The translations under genes were made by a program, and so were the position numbers. From Bradyrhizobium sp. 186 (lineage in GTDB: Bacteria > Pseudomonadota > Alphaproteobacteria > Rhizobiales > Xanthobacteraceae), in NCBI RefSeq assembly GCF_023101685.1, contig NZ_CP082165.1:124001-188000 (forward strand): 64,000 nt of DNA. The letters run 5' to 3'. The notes under the pieces are model-generated. The model ran no database searches, was not told the DNA's origin, and was given only the letters and a program-made list of their open reading frames with translations. Numbering within the stretch: the first letter of the stretch is position 1; each line of letters opens with the position of its first letter. Below are positions 34,845 to 43,896 of this stretch, piece by piece.

Positions 34845-35849
34845 ATGCGTATTGATCTTAAGAAGATGTGCTTTGCCTTGACCGTTGCAGGAGCACTGGC
34901 TCCGTTGCAGCAGGCGGACGCCTATGAATCAGGCTCACCCGGCACGCAAGTGCCCCCTGGCATCGCGATCGGTAACACGACCGCTGCTGCGCCGGGTCCA
35001 GGCATCTACATGTTCGACCAGTTCTGGACCTATCAGGCCAAGATCGTCGGCCCCGGAGCGCCGAATGTGGGCGGCGCTGCTACCGCTGTGAACGTCAACG
35101 CGGCGACGCCCGGCTTCGTTTTCGTTCCTGGCTGGACTTTTCTCGGGGCGACCTACGATGCGGTGCTCGTTCAGCCCTTCGCCAATGCTGACACTGGCGC
35201 TCCGGTGAGCACGACGAAAACTGGGGTGCACAACACCTTCGTGGTGCCGGTCGAACTCAGTTGGAAGCTTGGTCAGTCTGGCTTCTTCGTCAAGACGGGG
35301 CTCGGCATCGGCGTGTCCGACGGCACTATCTCAGGTGTCAACGGTTTGGGTAACGTCGGCAACCCCTGGTGGACGTTTAGGCCTGAATTCATCGTCTCAT
35401 ATCTGAACGAAGGCTGGAATCTCACCGCGGCCTTCTACTACGAAACCAACACTCGAAATACCATTACCAACTACCGTAGCGGCGACGTGCTTGATTCCGA
35501 GTTTGCCGTAACGAAGCAGTTCGGGAGGTGGACCCTCGGCGTCCTTGGGTACTACGTGGCTCAGGTTGGAGACGATACGTCGAGTGCCTTCTATGGCAAT
35601 GCCATCGCAGCGAACCGCTTTCACGAAGGAGCCGTGGGAGGCCTTGTCGGATACAACTTTGGTCCGGTGCAATTGAACGTCTATGGCTTCCGCGAAGTAA
35701 GCGCTGGCGCGTCCGGCGGCTCGCCGACCCCGTTTGTTACCGACCGGGCGGCGGTCACCAAAGGGTACAAGTTGTTCGCCAATGTGAGCTATCGCTTGTG
35801 GGCGCCTGATCCACCGGCGACGCCAGTGAAGCCCCAAATTTTCAAGTAG
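34845..35849 (+). CDS. Outer-membrane channel-like protein, MetA/phenol-degradation transporter family, 334 aa
   Basis: Predicted outer-membrane beta-barrel for uptake of hydrophobic or aromatic compounds. A signal peptide ends near residue 26 (QQADA-YESG). Alternating strands rich in aromatic residues follow, e.g. GIYMFDQFWTYQAK, WNLTAAFYYETNTR, and GYKLFANVSYRLW near the C-terminus. A GGGGG run precedes ATG 34845. Transcribed alone: a strong terminator follows. The palindrome in its promoter ties it to the GntR regulator at 36338. Confidence 0.82.
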   Translation: MRIDLKKMCFALTVAGALAPLQQADAYESGSPGTQVPPGIAIGNTTAAAPGPGIYMFDQFWTYQAKIVGPGAPNVGGAATAVNVNAATPGFVFVPGWTFLGATYDAVLVQPFANADTGAPVSTTKTGVHNTFVVPVELSWKLGQSGFFVKTGLGIGVSDGTISGVNGLGNVGNPWWTFRPEFIVSYLNEGWNLTAAFYYETNTRNTITNYRSGDVLDSEFAVTKQFGRWTLGVLGYYVAQVGDDTSSAFYGNAIAANRFHEGAVGGLVGYNFGPVQLNVYGFREVSAGASGGSPTPFVTDRAAVTKGYKLFANVSYRLWAPDPPATPVKPQIFK

Positions 35850-35871
35850 CGGACTGGACCACCGCTAACTG

Positions 35872-35898
35872 GTGGCGCCGAAAGGCGCCACTTCTTTT
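35872..35898 (+). terminator. Strong intrinsic terminator
   Basis: Perfect 8-bp stem GTGGCGCC / GGCGCCAC with a GAAA tetraloop, followed by TTCTTTT, 23 bases after the channel gene stop. Confidence 0.85.
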
Positions 35899-35935
35899 GA
35901 AGAGCGTGCAGAATCGTACATCTCTCCGGGATGGC

Positions 35936-36303
35936 CTAGCTCTGCACGCGGGTCGATTGCCACAGGATAAGTCTGGCGGCCCCCGGCGCTCCTGCCCAGA
36001 TCCCAGTATACAGATTCACGGACGTGCGGCTTGTGCCGTCTGCCGAGACATCCATCTCCAGCTTACCCCGTACGATTGCGACTGAATCATAGATGCGGAT
36101 CGCAACTTCGGAATGGTCCAGGCGATGGCAACGGAGACTTCCGTTGGCAAACTTTTCGATCAAAGACTTCTTTGTGTCCGACTTGGAGGATGCATGTATC
36201 CAGACCAGGTCGTCGGCGAATAAGCGGTCGAGACCAGCCAGATCGGCTGCCAGCATAGCACTGCGCCGAGCCTGTCCAGTTCGTCAATATCGTTCTTCTG
36301 CAT
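35936..36303 (-). pseudogene. SnoaL/NTF2-like protein, probably frameshifted near its start
   Basis: From ATG 36256 the frame gives 106 residues: LAADLAGLDRLFADDLVWIH, KKSLIEKFANGSLRCHR, LEMDVSADGTSRTSVNLYTG, a SnoaL-like domain of nearly full length. The true N-terminus seems to be MQKNDIDELDRL at 36303, in another frame, as expected if a small indel fell near 36270. No ribosome site precedes 36256. A shortened functional protein remains possible. It lies just downstream of the GntR gene on the same strand. Confidence 0.6.
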
Positions 36304-36337
36304 GTGCGGTATCTCTCACAGGGCGCGGCGCGTGGAA

Positions 36338-37126
36338 TCATCCAACCCGCAACAGCAATGTTGACAGCAATTGGCGAAGCTTGGGGTCGTTCAGTCGAAT
36401 TTCCTTCGCCTTTGGCAAGGCGGTGATCAAAGCGACCGCCTTCGTATGGAACTGTTGTGCTGCAGCGACCGCCTTCGTTCGATTTCTCGCGATGACTGAC
36501 TCGACCAATTGCGTGCGAATTGGCTTGAGCTTCGCGAGAATGGCGCGCCATTGTGTGACGGAATCACAAAGCTGATGACCGAGCTCGGTCTGCAGTTCGG
36601 CTAGAAAACCGCAGAGCGCGGCGAGCAGGGGATTGTGCGCTGCGGCCGCCATCGCGTTGTGGAAGGCGAGAACAGCTTGCGCGGCCTGCTCGGCCGTGGC
36701 GATGTCATCGAGCGCGGCGAGGGTGGTGCGCAGACGTCCGTGGTCCTCGCGTGTCGAGACCTCGGCGGCCAATGTGGCCACATGTTCGTTCAACGCCCCC
36801 CACACGCCGAGGACATCGGCCACCCCCAGCTTGCCCAGCTGGATCACGGCACTCAAAGAGGTGGCGACCAACTGATCCGGATTGGCAATAACGTAGGCGC
36901 CACTGCCATGTCGCACGTCGGCAAATCCCAAAAGACTAAGGCCGCGGATCGCCTCACGGACTGTGGGTCCACTGACGCCATAGCGCTGCGCCAAATCCTT
37001 TTCTGAAGGCAGTTTCGTGCCCCGCGGGATGGTACCGAGAATGATGTCGTTCCGCAGATCCTTGAAGATCTGATCGGCGATGCGTTCGCGATCAATGACC
37101 TGCGACCCGCTTCGGAATGTTGCCAT
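36338..37126 (-). CDS. GntR/FadR-family transcriptional regulator, 262 aa
   Basis: N-terminal winged helix (about 15-80: PRGTKLPSEKDLAQRYGVSG, TVREAIRGLSLLGFADVRHG) and C-terminal all-helical FCD effector domain (about 95-240), the form that binds a small carboxylate or similar ligand. Divergent from the GlcG/HbpS gene. A near-copy of the 17-bp palindrome lies 28 bases before its start, implying self-repression, and the perfect copy lies before the channel gene. It probably represses the whole 34.8-40.6 kb cluster until the substrate appears (inference). Confidence 0.92.
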   Translation of the reverse strand: MATFRSGSQVIDRERIADQIFKDLRNDIILGTIPRGTKLPSEKDLAQRYGVSGPTVREAIRGLSLLGFADVRHGSGAYVIANPDQLVATSLSAVIQLGKLGVADVLGVWGALNEHVATLAAEVSTREDHGRLRTTLAALDDIATAEQAAQAVLAFHNAMAAAAHNPLLAALCGFLAELQTELGHQLCDSVTQWRAILAKLKPIRTQLVESVIARNRTKAVAAAQQFHTKAVALITALPKAKEIRLNDPKLRQLLSTLLLRVG

Positions 37127-37153
37127 TTTTGATTGTCCAGCGGTACGATTTGA

Positions 37154-37170
37154 TAGTAGGTGACCTAGTG
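37154..37170. promoter_or_regulatory. GntR operator, near-palindrome
   Basis: TAGTAGGTGACCTAGTG: the right arm and centre are identical to the operator at 34725, while the left arm matches at 6 of 8 positions. It lies in the divergent promoter of the GntR gene and the GlcG/HbpS gene. Confidence 0.65.
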
Positions 37171-37250
37171 ACTAGCAATTTGTTCGGCTCCGATCAATCC
37201 GCAGTGGCATGCGCAATTGCTCGAGAGCACAACTTTAAGGGAGTTTCGCA

Positions 37251-37682
37251 ATGCTGTCCTTGTCAGATGCGTCACGTGTCGTGGAGGAAGCCCTCAAGAC
37301 TGCGCGCGAGATGAATTTACCGCCGATGACCGTTGCGGTCCTCGACGCGAGGGGATGCCTTGTTTCCTTCAAAATGGAGGACGGATCGAGCTTGTTGCGG
37401 GAGCAGATTGCAAGGGCGAAGGCCTGGTCCGCACTGGGCATGGGAATGGGCACCCGGACGCTAATGTCTCGGGCGGCTCACCATCCTTCATTTTTCGTGG
37501 CCCTGTCTTCACTTGCGGAAGGATCCATGGTCCCGGTCCCGGGCGGTGTGCTTGTCAGATCGCAAGAAGGAGCCGTCATAGGTGCCGTTGGTGTGAGCGG
37601 CGACGTGCCGGACAAAGATGAAGCCTGCGCGCTGGCCGGAATCCGCTCGGTCAATCTTGTTGCTGATCCGGGAGCCGCGTGA
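37251..37682 (+). CDS. GlcG/HbpS-family protein, 143 aa
   Basis: Small heme-binding/GlcG-like domain protein: AREMNLPPMTVAVLDARGCL at the N-terminus, then ARAKAWSALGMGMGTRTLM, PGGVLVRSQEGAVIGAVGVS and a C-terminal DEACALAGI. Family members bind heme or act as accessory proteins in catabolic operons; the biochemical role is often unknown. AAGGGAG lies before ATG 37251. First gene of the aldolase-cupin-transporter run. Confidence 0.85.
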   Translation: MLSLSDASRVVEEALKTAREMNLPPMTVAVLDARGCLVSFKMEDGSSLLREQIARAKAWSALGMGMGTRTLMSRAAHHPSFFVALSSLAEGSMVPVPGGVLVRSQEGAVIGAVGVSGDVPDKDEACALAGIRSVNLVADPGAA

Positions 37683-37747
37683 GCCCCGGCAGGGGCGCGC
37701 TCGAAAATCTTTGCAAGTTGCTTCTTCCCAAGCAGAGAAACTTGTGT

Positions 37748-37764
37748 CACAAAGACACCAAGTG
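37748..37764. promoter_or_regulatory. Possible third GntR operator, degenerate
   Basis: CACAAAGACACCAAGTG: the right arm ACCAAGTG matches ACCTAGTG at 7 of 8 bases and the left arm at 5 of 8. It lies 29 bases before the aldolase start. It could let the regulator control an internal promoter. Confidence 0.35.
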
Positions 37765-37792
37765 ACTTTATGTCTTCAAGGGAGGATGCGTT

Positions 37793-38635
37793 TTGTTCAA
37801 GCCCAACCGGCTGATCGAGATGCTTGAGCGCGGCGAAATTCCGCTCGGCATGCAGTGCTTCACTGGTGATCCGGCGCTCGTGGAAGTGCTTGGACTGACC
37901 GGGTTCGACTTCGTGATGTTGGATTGCGAACACTCCGGCAACAATGCGCGGGGGCTCGAAGGCCTCATTCGCGTGTCGGAACAAGCCGGCCTTGCGCCAT
38001 TCGTGCGCGTCCCCGATCGCGCCAACGAGGCTGATATTCGACGTGCGCTTGAAGCCGGGGCGAGCGGGATCTTTCTTCCGATGGTGCGCTCGGCGGAGGA
38101 CGTCAAGCGTGCTGCTGATGCTGCGTTTTTTCCGCCGCTAGGATCGCGCGGAATTTGTCCCGCGATCCGCGCGGCAGGCTATTCCTTGCGGACATTTGAG
38201 GAATATGCCGCGTGGAATAACCGCGAAGTCATCCTGATCCCGATGATCGAGCATCCGACCGCCGTCGAGAATATCGACGAGATTTGTGCGATGGAGGAGG
38301 TAAAGGTCATCGTCTTCGGAGGAGGCGACCTGTCGTATGCGATGGGTGAGGGCACTTCGATGATGAAGAGTCCGCGCGTTCAAGATGCCTACCGGAAGGT
38401 GCTGTCGACGGCCAAGCGGCATGGTGTTGCGGTGGTCGGAGGTCCGATCCTGGATCCAACGCCGGAGTCGTGCCGCAAGTCGCTGGACGACGGGATCACT
38501 GTGTTCTGCCTCGGTCTCGATACGCTCGGCTTTCGACACTTTTGCGAGCAAACCGTCGAGGCGCTCAACGTCGGTATCGAGGGGACAAATTACAGGCGCG
38601 CTCCAGCGCCGGACAGCGGATTTCCGGGGCGCTAA
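37793..38635 (+). CDS. HpcH/HpaI-family aldolase, 280 aa
   Basis: Metal-dependent class II aldolase cleaving 2-keto-3-deoxy or 4-hydroxy-2-oxo acids to pyruvate plus an aldehyde. Seen: FDFVMLDCEHSGNNARGLEG near 38-57, ASGIFLPMVRSAEDVKRA with a metal-site context, and GDLSYAMGEG near the C-terminus. Start: TTG 37793 lies seven bases after GGAGG; the ATG inside that spacer is in the wrong frame. It suggests that ring- or chain-cleavage products of the imported compound end here. Confidence 0.88.
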   Translation: MFKPNRLIEMLERGEIPLGMQCFTGDPALVEVLGLTGFDFVMLDCEHSGNNARGLEGLIRVSEQAGLAPFVRVPDRANEADIRRALEAGASGIFLPMVRSAEDVKRAADAAFFPPLGSRGICPAIRAAGYSLRTFEEYAAWNNREVILIPMIEHPTAVENIDEICAMEEVKVIVFGGGDLSYAMGEGTSMMKSPRVQDAYRKVLSTAKRHGVAVVGGPILDPTPESCRKSLDDGITVFCLGLDTLGFRHFCEQTVEALNVGIEGTNYRRAPAPDSGFPGR

Positions 38636-38670
38636 TTCCAATCCAACAAGCAAGCTATCGAGAGAAAAAA

Positions 38671-39204
38671 ATGGCTAAGTGGAAAAGATACGTGGTCGGC
38701 CCGAATGCTGCCGGAAAATCTGCCGTCCTGATGGACGAAGCTACCAACTTGCAGGAAAATCCCGGAATCTTCTACCGTGCAACGCTGTGGGGTACAAAGG
38801 AAGTCCCGGTCGACAACAGCATCGATGCGGACCGGTCGCTCGATATCACGACCCGCGAGCCGTTTCCCGGTGGCATGCTCTGCCGCGCCCTCGAGATTCC
38901 GCCTGACACCGGTGACAAGACCGGGCATATCGAGGCGCTCAAGCAATTGAATGTCGAAGTGAAGCAGAAACACACGCCTACTGCTGAAGACATGGCGCGC
39001 CATCCGAGCATGCACCGGACCGATACGCTGGATTGCATCACTTGCGTGAAGGGTGAGATCTATATGGTGACCGACGTCGACGAGGTGTTGATGCGGCCGG
39101 GCGATACCGTCATCATTCGTGGCACCAACCACGCCTGGAGCAACCGTTCGAAAGAACCTTGCTTGTTGGTCGGCTGCATGATTGATGCAAAGCCGCTGAC
39201 ATAA
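38671..39204 (+). CDS. Cupin-domain protein, 177 aa
   Basis: Single cupin domain in the C-terminal half: MHRTDTLDCITCVKGEIYMV, with a likely metal-binding His, then DEVLMRPGDTVIIRGTNHAW, with the second motif His. The N-terminal 90 residues carry no recognised domain. Cupins of this type may be dioxygenases, isomerases or sensors; no function is assigned. The frame is open from 38470, overlapping the aldolase gene; ATG 38671 follows AGAGA and is the first sensible start after the aldolase stop. Confidence 0.85.
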   Translation: MAKWKRYVVGPNAAGKSAVLMDEATNLQENPGIFYRATLWGTKEVPVDNSIDADRSLDITTREPFPGGMLCRALEIPPDTGDKTGHIEALKQLNVEVKQKHTPTAEDMARHPSMHRTDTLDCITCVKGEIYMVTDVDEVLMRPGDTVIIRGTNHAWSNRSKEPCLLVGCMIDAKPLT

Positions 39205-39274
39205 CGAAGCAAACGATCAGCAAGAAGAAGACCGGGTAACCGGCGCCTCGGGAAACGCTCGCAATGGAGTGCGC

Positions 39275-40645
39275 ATGGATTCGAGTGAAGCCGTCGACTT
39301 GGAAACAGTCGTAAATTCAGGTCGCCTGGGACCTTCCCAGTACCTTATCATCTCGATCTGTGCGCTCGTTGCCATGATAGATGGCTTCGACACGCAATGC
39401 GTCGCGTTTGTCGCGCCAGAAATAGCCAGCAGTTGGCACGTCGAGCCTTCCCAATTTGGTCCCGTTTTTGGGGCGGGTCTGCTCGGCGGCATGCTGGGAG
39501 CCATGGCGCTCGGGCTTGCCGGCGATCGCTTTGGCCGCAAGCCTGTGCTGATGTTTTCGGTCGCATTATTTGCGATATGCTCTTTGCTCACACCCTTCGC
39601 CACATCCATCAGTAATCTGGCCGCCCTGCGTTTTGTCACAGGCCTTGGTCTCGGAGGAGCTCTCCCAACGGCAATCTCGCTGACGTCGGAGTATACGCCG
39701 ACGCGCTTGCGGGCCACGGTCGTCGCGCTCATGTTTTGTGGTTTCCCCCTGGGAGCGGTCATTGGCGGCTTCGCAATGGCGAAACTGCTTCCAATGCTGG
39801 GATGGACCAGCGCCTTCTACGTTGGCGGCGTGATCCCGCTTCTCTTGCTCCCGCTCGTAGCCATCTGGGTGCCGGAATCGATCCAGTTTCTTGCGCTCAA
39901 GGGGGATAGCCTCGCGATCACTTCCATCCTGGATCGGATGAAGCTGGGAAAGAAGTGGAACGTCAAACTGACGGTCGAGACGCCGGCGCCGCTTTTCAGT
40001 CTATTTGCCAATGGCACCGCGCTCGGTACGATCCTACTTTGGATCACCTTTTTCTTCAGTTTGATGTTGTCCTATTTCCTTCTCAACTGGATCCCCATGC
40101 TTGCTCGGCAAGAGGGGCGCAGTGTCGAGGAGGCCGTCGTCGCCGTGGCCGTGATCAATTTGGGTGCGATCATTGGCTGCCTTACGCTCGGACAGTTGGC
40201 GGGACGCTACGGGCAGGCAACGGTTATTGGGGCCGGGTATGGTCTTGGTGCCTTCGCCATCGTGGCTATCGGCTATGTCGGCACGTCAAGCGCGCTCTTA
40301 TTGATCTTCTCAGTTCTTGCCGGGATCCTGACCATCGGCGCGCAGATGTGCACCGTAGCTCTGTGCGCGGGCTTCTACGATACGCGTCTGCGCGCGACGG
40401 GTGTTGGTTGGACGATGGGCATAGGACGTATAGGCGCAATCCTTGGTCCTGTTCTTGGTGGCGTCTTGATCGGAGCGGGCTTCACGGCGCCAACGTTCTT
40501 TTTTATTGCTGGTTTGACGTCACTCGGCGCGGCGGCGACGGTCTTCGCAATGGGATGCTTCGTGCTTCGCGGCCGCTCATCTAGCGCTCAAAAAAGTGAC
40601 CTCCCTGCTCAGGTTGACGCCCTCGAGGGCGTCGTCTCGGGATAG
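39275..40645 (+). CDS. MFS transporter, aromatic acid:H+ symporter (AAHS) type, 456 aa
   Basis: Inner-membrane importer with 12 predicted membrane helices. Helix 1 carries AMIDGFDTQCVAFVAPEI, the DGFD motif of the AAHS group. The loop between helices 2 and 3 has GLAGDRFGRKP, the MFS signature. ALRFVTGLGLGGALPTAISL marks helix 4. GGAG lies five bases before ATG 39275; an in-frame GTG two codons earlier overlaps it. It suggests that the cluster substrate is an aromatic acid or similar carboxylate. Confidence 0.92.
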   Translation: MDSSEAVDLETVVNSGRLGPSQYLIISICALVAMIDGFDTQCVAFVAPEIASSWHVEPSQFGPVFGAGLLGGMLGAMALGLAGDRFGRKPVLMFSVALFAICSLLTPFATSISNLAALRFVTGLGLGGALPTAISLTSEYTPTRLRATVVALMFCGFPLGAVIGGFAMAKLLPMLGWTSAFYVGGVIPLLLLPLVAIWVPESIQFLALKGDSLAITSILDRMKLGKKWNVKLTVETPAPLFSLFANGTALGTILLWITFFFSLMLSYFLLNWIPMLARQEGRSVEEAVVAVAVINLGAIIGCLTLGQLAGRYGQATVIGAGYGLGAFAIVAIGYVGTSSALLLIFSVLAGILTIGAQMCTVALCAGFYDTRLRATGVGWTMGIGRIGAILGPVLGGVLIGAGFTAPTFFFIAGLTSLGAAATVFAMGCFVLRGRSSSAQKSDLPAQVDALEGVVSG

Positions 40646-41227
40646 AGAGCGGCCGCACCGGCGGCAACGGAAGCTGTTGGTGCCGCGCGGCGCTTGCGCG
40701 GCCTGGTGATTGCTCGCTGTGCATTCACCGTATCGCGTTCGCCGGTCTCTTTCTCTCGAAGAGGAGTAGCTCGCACTAAGGGCCTCTCGTCTTGAGCCAA
40801 TAGGTAGCCCTGCGGCCTCCTAATCGTTGACAGCTGTTGTCATTCTTGCCGTGCACGCATCGCAACAGCGAGCTCGGTATACGGAAGCAATCGTTCGTGC
40901 CGCGGGTTCTGTCGAACGCGGGTGCAACCAGCGAGTTCTATCGCTGCCACCTCCAACGACGTATGCGCTCGAACAGCGGTGAAGTTATCAGCGCCGTTGG
41001 TGCGATACGAGCCTGCAGAGCACGAAATTCCTGACCTGGCAGACGCTGCACCCCTCTGGCCGCATTCTGCCCGGCGGAAGGAAGCAGTGTAGCCAAAGCC
41101 AAAGCTATTGAATCTCTTGGCAAAAGACTGCACATGGCTTCCCCTGTAGCCTGTGGCAAGATGGTGGTATCCAGCAACAGCATCTTGGCCACGACTTGGC
41201 AGTTCGAGACCTCATTGAAAGCATTGG
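40646..41227. other. Gene-free stretch between transporter and MarR genes
   Basis: No coding region is supported. On the plus strand a run of about 50 codons before the MarR gene reads AKAIESLGKRLHMASPVACG and stops at 41251, without a known family. No strong terminator or repeat was noticed. Confidence 0.45.
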
Positions 41228-41719
41228 ATGACCAGGCCCAGCAAAGTTGAAGGCGAGCGCAGTGAAACTCAGCCGTCCAGTGATCGTGAACGAATTCTCG
41301 GCCTTACCGTAAACACCCTCGGCCGGAATATCACTTGGAGCTTGGCGCAGCGAACGGCCCGCCACGGTTTCCTTCCTGGCGTAAATCCTGTCATTGCGCG
41401 GTTGATGCAGCTGACGGAATCGACCCAGGGAGAGCTTTCACGCCTCATTGGTATCGAGCAGCCAACGATGGCTGTGACGTTGAAGCGAATGGAAAGGGAC
41501 GGGCTAATCTCCAGATCGCCCGATCCTGCGCATGGGCGGCGAACTACAATAAGGCTTACCGCGAAAGGTCGCGCGCTCAGTCAACTCATGTCCAAGGCAG
41601 CTCGGGAGGTCGAAAAGATGGCCACCAAGGGACTTAACGCGCATGAGGTCGCCGAGTTTTTCCGCATTGCAAACATAATGACGCAGAACCTGAACGCGGA
41701 GCGTTACGGCGACAAATAG
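41228..41719 (+). CDS. MarR-family transcriptional regulator, 163 aa
   Basis: Winged-helix repressor of MarR type: GRNITWSLAQRTARHGFLPG, TESTQGELSRLIGIEQPTMA, VTLKRMERDGLISRSPDPAH and GRRTTIRLTAKGR, covering the full wing. Length is typical. It precedes the luciferase-like oxidoreductase operon on the same strand. A perfect 10-bp inverted repeat in the 148-base gap is the likely binding site. Its ligand is probably the pathway substrate (inference). Confidence 0.9.
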   Translation: MTRPSKVEGERSETQPSSDRERILGLTVNTLGRNITWSLAQRTARHGFLPGVNPVIARLMQLTESTQGELSRLIGIEQPTMAVTLKRMERDGLISRSPDPAHGRRTTIRLTAKGRALSQLMSKAAREVEKMATKGLNAHEVAEFFRIANIMTQNLNAERYGDK

Positions 41720-41785
41720 GTCTCGTCCACATCCCTAAGTCTTTCGGCCGACAGATCGCCGCGATTCAAATTCGCGCAACAAGCC

Positions 41786-41823
41786 TTGACGTCTCGATAA
41801 TAATCATAGCATACTATGATTAT
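41786..41823 (+). promoter_or_regulatory. Promoter and MarR-type operator of the LLM operon
   Basis: TTGACG (41786-41791) as -35 and CATACT (41810-41815, 18-base spacing) as a possible -10. Overlapping the -10 is a perfect inverted repeat: ATAATCATAG at 41800-41809 and CTATGATTAT at 41814-41823, separated by four bases. The geometry fits repression by the upstream MarR protein. Confidence 0.65.
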
Positions 41824-41867
41824 AAGAGAGCTTCGATGCTCTCGGTCAATGATCCAGGGAGGTTACG

Positions 41868-43034
41868 ATGGCGGGATTAGGTGCTCCGCAGTTCTACTTG
41901 ATGCACTTCATGCCGTATCCGGATGTCGTGCCGAATCGCCCGCAGGGACAGTGGGTCGACATTCCCAACACGCACTTCGATCCGAAGGTCGGCTACAAGC
42001 TCTACAAGGAATACATCGACGAGCTTGTACTGGGTGACAAGCTTGGGTTTGACGGTCTCGTGGTCAACGAGCACCACGCCACCTTCTACAGCCTGATGCC
42101 TTCCTGCCAACTGATCGCCAGTGCGCTGGCAGTGCTTACCGAGCGAGCGAAGATCTGTGTGATGGGGACGCCGATCGGGCTGACCTATCCGCATCGCTTG
42201 GCGGAAGAGTATGCAATGCTCGACGTCATGTCTGGCGGCCGCCTTGAATGCGCGTTTCCTCTCGGCACCGGCATGGAGTACTGGGTCAATCCGCTCAGCC
42301 CTGCCACCGCGCGCGAGCGTTTCCGAGAGGGCATGGACATCCTGATGCAAGCATGGACCAAGCCCGGCCCAAGCCGCTACGACGGCGACTTCTATCAATA
42401 CAAGTATCTGAATTGCTTCCCGTTGCCGTACCAAAAGCCGCACCCAAAGATCTATGTGGTCGGTTCGGGTACGGAAGATACCGTAAACTATGCGGCCGAA
42501 CGGGGTTACGGCTATTCTCAAGTGTTCACGCCCATACCGGCGCAATTGAAGTCCTTCGAGAACTATCGCGCCGTCGCTGCCAAGCACAACCAGCCGACCG
42601 ATTCAGAATCGATCATCATTTCGGCGATGGTGTTCGTGGCTGAATCGGAAGAGAAGGCAATTGAAGAGGGGCGCGATCACATTCTCTTCTACTTCAAGAA
42701 CTTGCTGAAGACCGACTCCCACCTGAACTCGCCTCCCGGCTATCTCCCGGTCGAGCGTCTTCGCAAGCGGCTCGAATCTGGTGTCTCTGAACTCGATGTG
42801 ACCTGGGAAGGGCTGACCACGGTGTATCGCACCGCTCTCGGCACGCCTGATCACGTCGCTGAGCGCATCGCCTTCTGGTGCGAACAAGCTCAGAGCACCA
42901 AGATCATCTTGCATCTTCACGTTGGCGACATGCCGCACTGGAAGGCGGTCAAGAACATCACTCTGTTCGCCGAAGAAGTCATTCCGCGTGTGCGGAAGCT
43001 GATGTCGTCCTCGGTTCAAGTAGCGGCAGAATAG
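41868..43034 (+). CDS. LLM-class flavin-dependent oxidoreductase, 388 aa
   Basis: Bacterial-luciferase-like TIM-barrel monooxygenase, using reduced FMN and oxygen. Seen: FDGLVVNEHHATFYSLMPSC near 60-79, with the NEHH motif, LAEEYAMLDVMSGGRLECAF, and HPKIYVVGSGTEDTVNYAAE. GGGAGG lies before ATG 41868. First gene of the MarR operon. An FMN reductase encoded at 46803 could supply reduced flavin. The substrate is unknown. Confidence 0.92.
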   Translation: MAGLGAPQFYLMHFMPYPDVVPNRPQGQWVDIPNTHFDPKVGYKLYKEYIDELVLGDKLGFDGLVVNEHHATFYSLMPSCQLIASALAVLTERAKICVMGTPIGLTYPHRLAEEYAMLDVMSGGRLECAFPLGTGMEYWVNPLSPATARERFREGMDILMQAWTKPGPSRYDGDFYQYKYLNCFPLPYQKPHPKIYVVGSGTEDTVNYAAERGYGYSQVFTPIPAQLKSFENYRAVAAKHNQPTDSESIIISAMVFVAESEEKAIEEGRDHILFYFKNLLKTDSHLNSPPGYLPVERLRKRLESGVSELDVTWEGLTTVYRTALGTPDHVAERIAFWCEQAQSTKIILHLHVGDMPHWKAVKNITLFAEEVIPRVRKLMSSSVQVAAE

Positions 43035-43046
43035 TTGGAGGGATCA

Positions 43047-43844
43047 ATGACCAGCTTCACACAGCGTGACATCACCGTCGACGGAATTCGCGTTCAGGTA
43101 CTCGAAGCGGGCGAGGGTGAGCCTCTTGTCTTCTTCCATGGTGCCGGCACGACGAGCGGATTCCAGGATCTGTTGCCGCTTGCCCAAGGTCGCCGGCTCA
43201 TCGTGCCGATCCACCCGGGATTCGGTGCGTCTGACGATGATCCGGCCGTCAACTCCGTGCTGGACTATGCCGTCCACTACGCCGCGCTTTTCGATCAGTT
43301 GAAATTGTCCGCGCCGGTCGACCTCGTGGGCCACTCACTGGGCGGCTGGATCGCTAGTCTCTTTACGGTATTCAACCAACATCGCGTTCGCCGCCTCGCT
43401 CTTGCCTGTCCGGCGGGACTGCGGGTGAAGGAGCATCCGACAACGGACCTGTTTACGATCCGCGCGGAACATGTCCCATCGCGGATCGTGTCCTCTCCCG
43501 AGGCTCTCGCCCGGATCCCGGCGGTCAACCTTACCAATGATCTCAAGATCGAGCGGTATCGCGAGATGACCTCGCTTGCCCGCATCATTTGGGAGCGCAA
43601 CTATGAGCCGAAACTCATGCGCTGGCTCGGGCACATCAAGGTGCCGACGCTGGTGCTCTGGGGCGACAAAGACCAGATCATTCCAGTTGAGCAGGCGAAC
43701 TATTGGTCCAAACGGCTAACTTCCAGCGAAGTTGCGCTGTTCGAAGGAGCCGGGCACCTCGTCTTCTTCGAGGCGCCGGCGGCGGTAGCGCGGGTGAAGG
43801 CATTCTTCACTGAGCGCGAGATTCCCCGACGACAGTCAGCCTAA
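43047..43844 (+). CDS. Alpha/beta hydrolase, 265 aa
   Basis: Hydrolase of the alpha/beta fold: oxyanion HGAGTT near 31-36, nucleophile Ser in GHSLGGW near 96-102, acid Asp in LWGDKDQIIP, and His in GAGHLVFFE near 245-253. A start 12 bases earlier exists in frame; ATG 43047 lies four bases after GGAGGG and is preferred. Twelve bases after the oxidoreductase stop. It resembles carbon-carbon or ester hydrolases of ring-cleavage pathways, without proof of substrate. Confidence 0.9.
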   Translation: MTSFTQRDITVDGIRVQVLEAGEGEPLVFFHGAGTTSGFQDLLPLAQGRRLIVPIHPGFGASDDDPAVNSVLDYAVHYAALFDQLKLSAPVDLVGHSLGGWIASLFTVFNQHRVRRLALACPAGLRVKEHPTTDLFTIRAEHVPSRIVSSPEALARIPAVNLTNDLKIERYREMTSLARIIWERNYEPKLMRWLGHIKVPTLVLWGDKDQIIPVEQANYWSKRLTSSEVALFEGAGHLVFFEAPAAVARVKAFFTEREIPRRQSA

Positions 43845-43896
43845 TTAGCCAGAACACTGGCATCCAAGACAACAAATGACGGGGAGGTGCGTGCCA

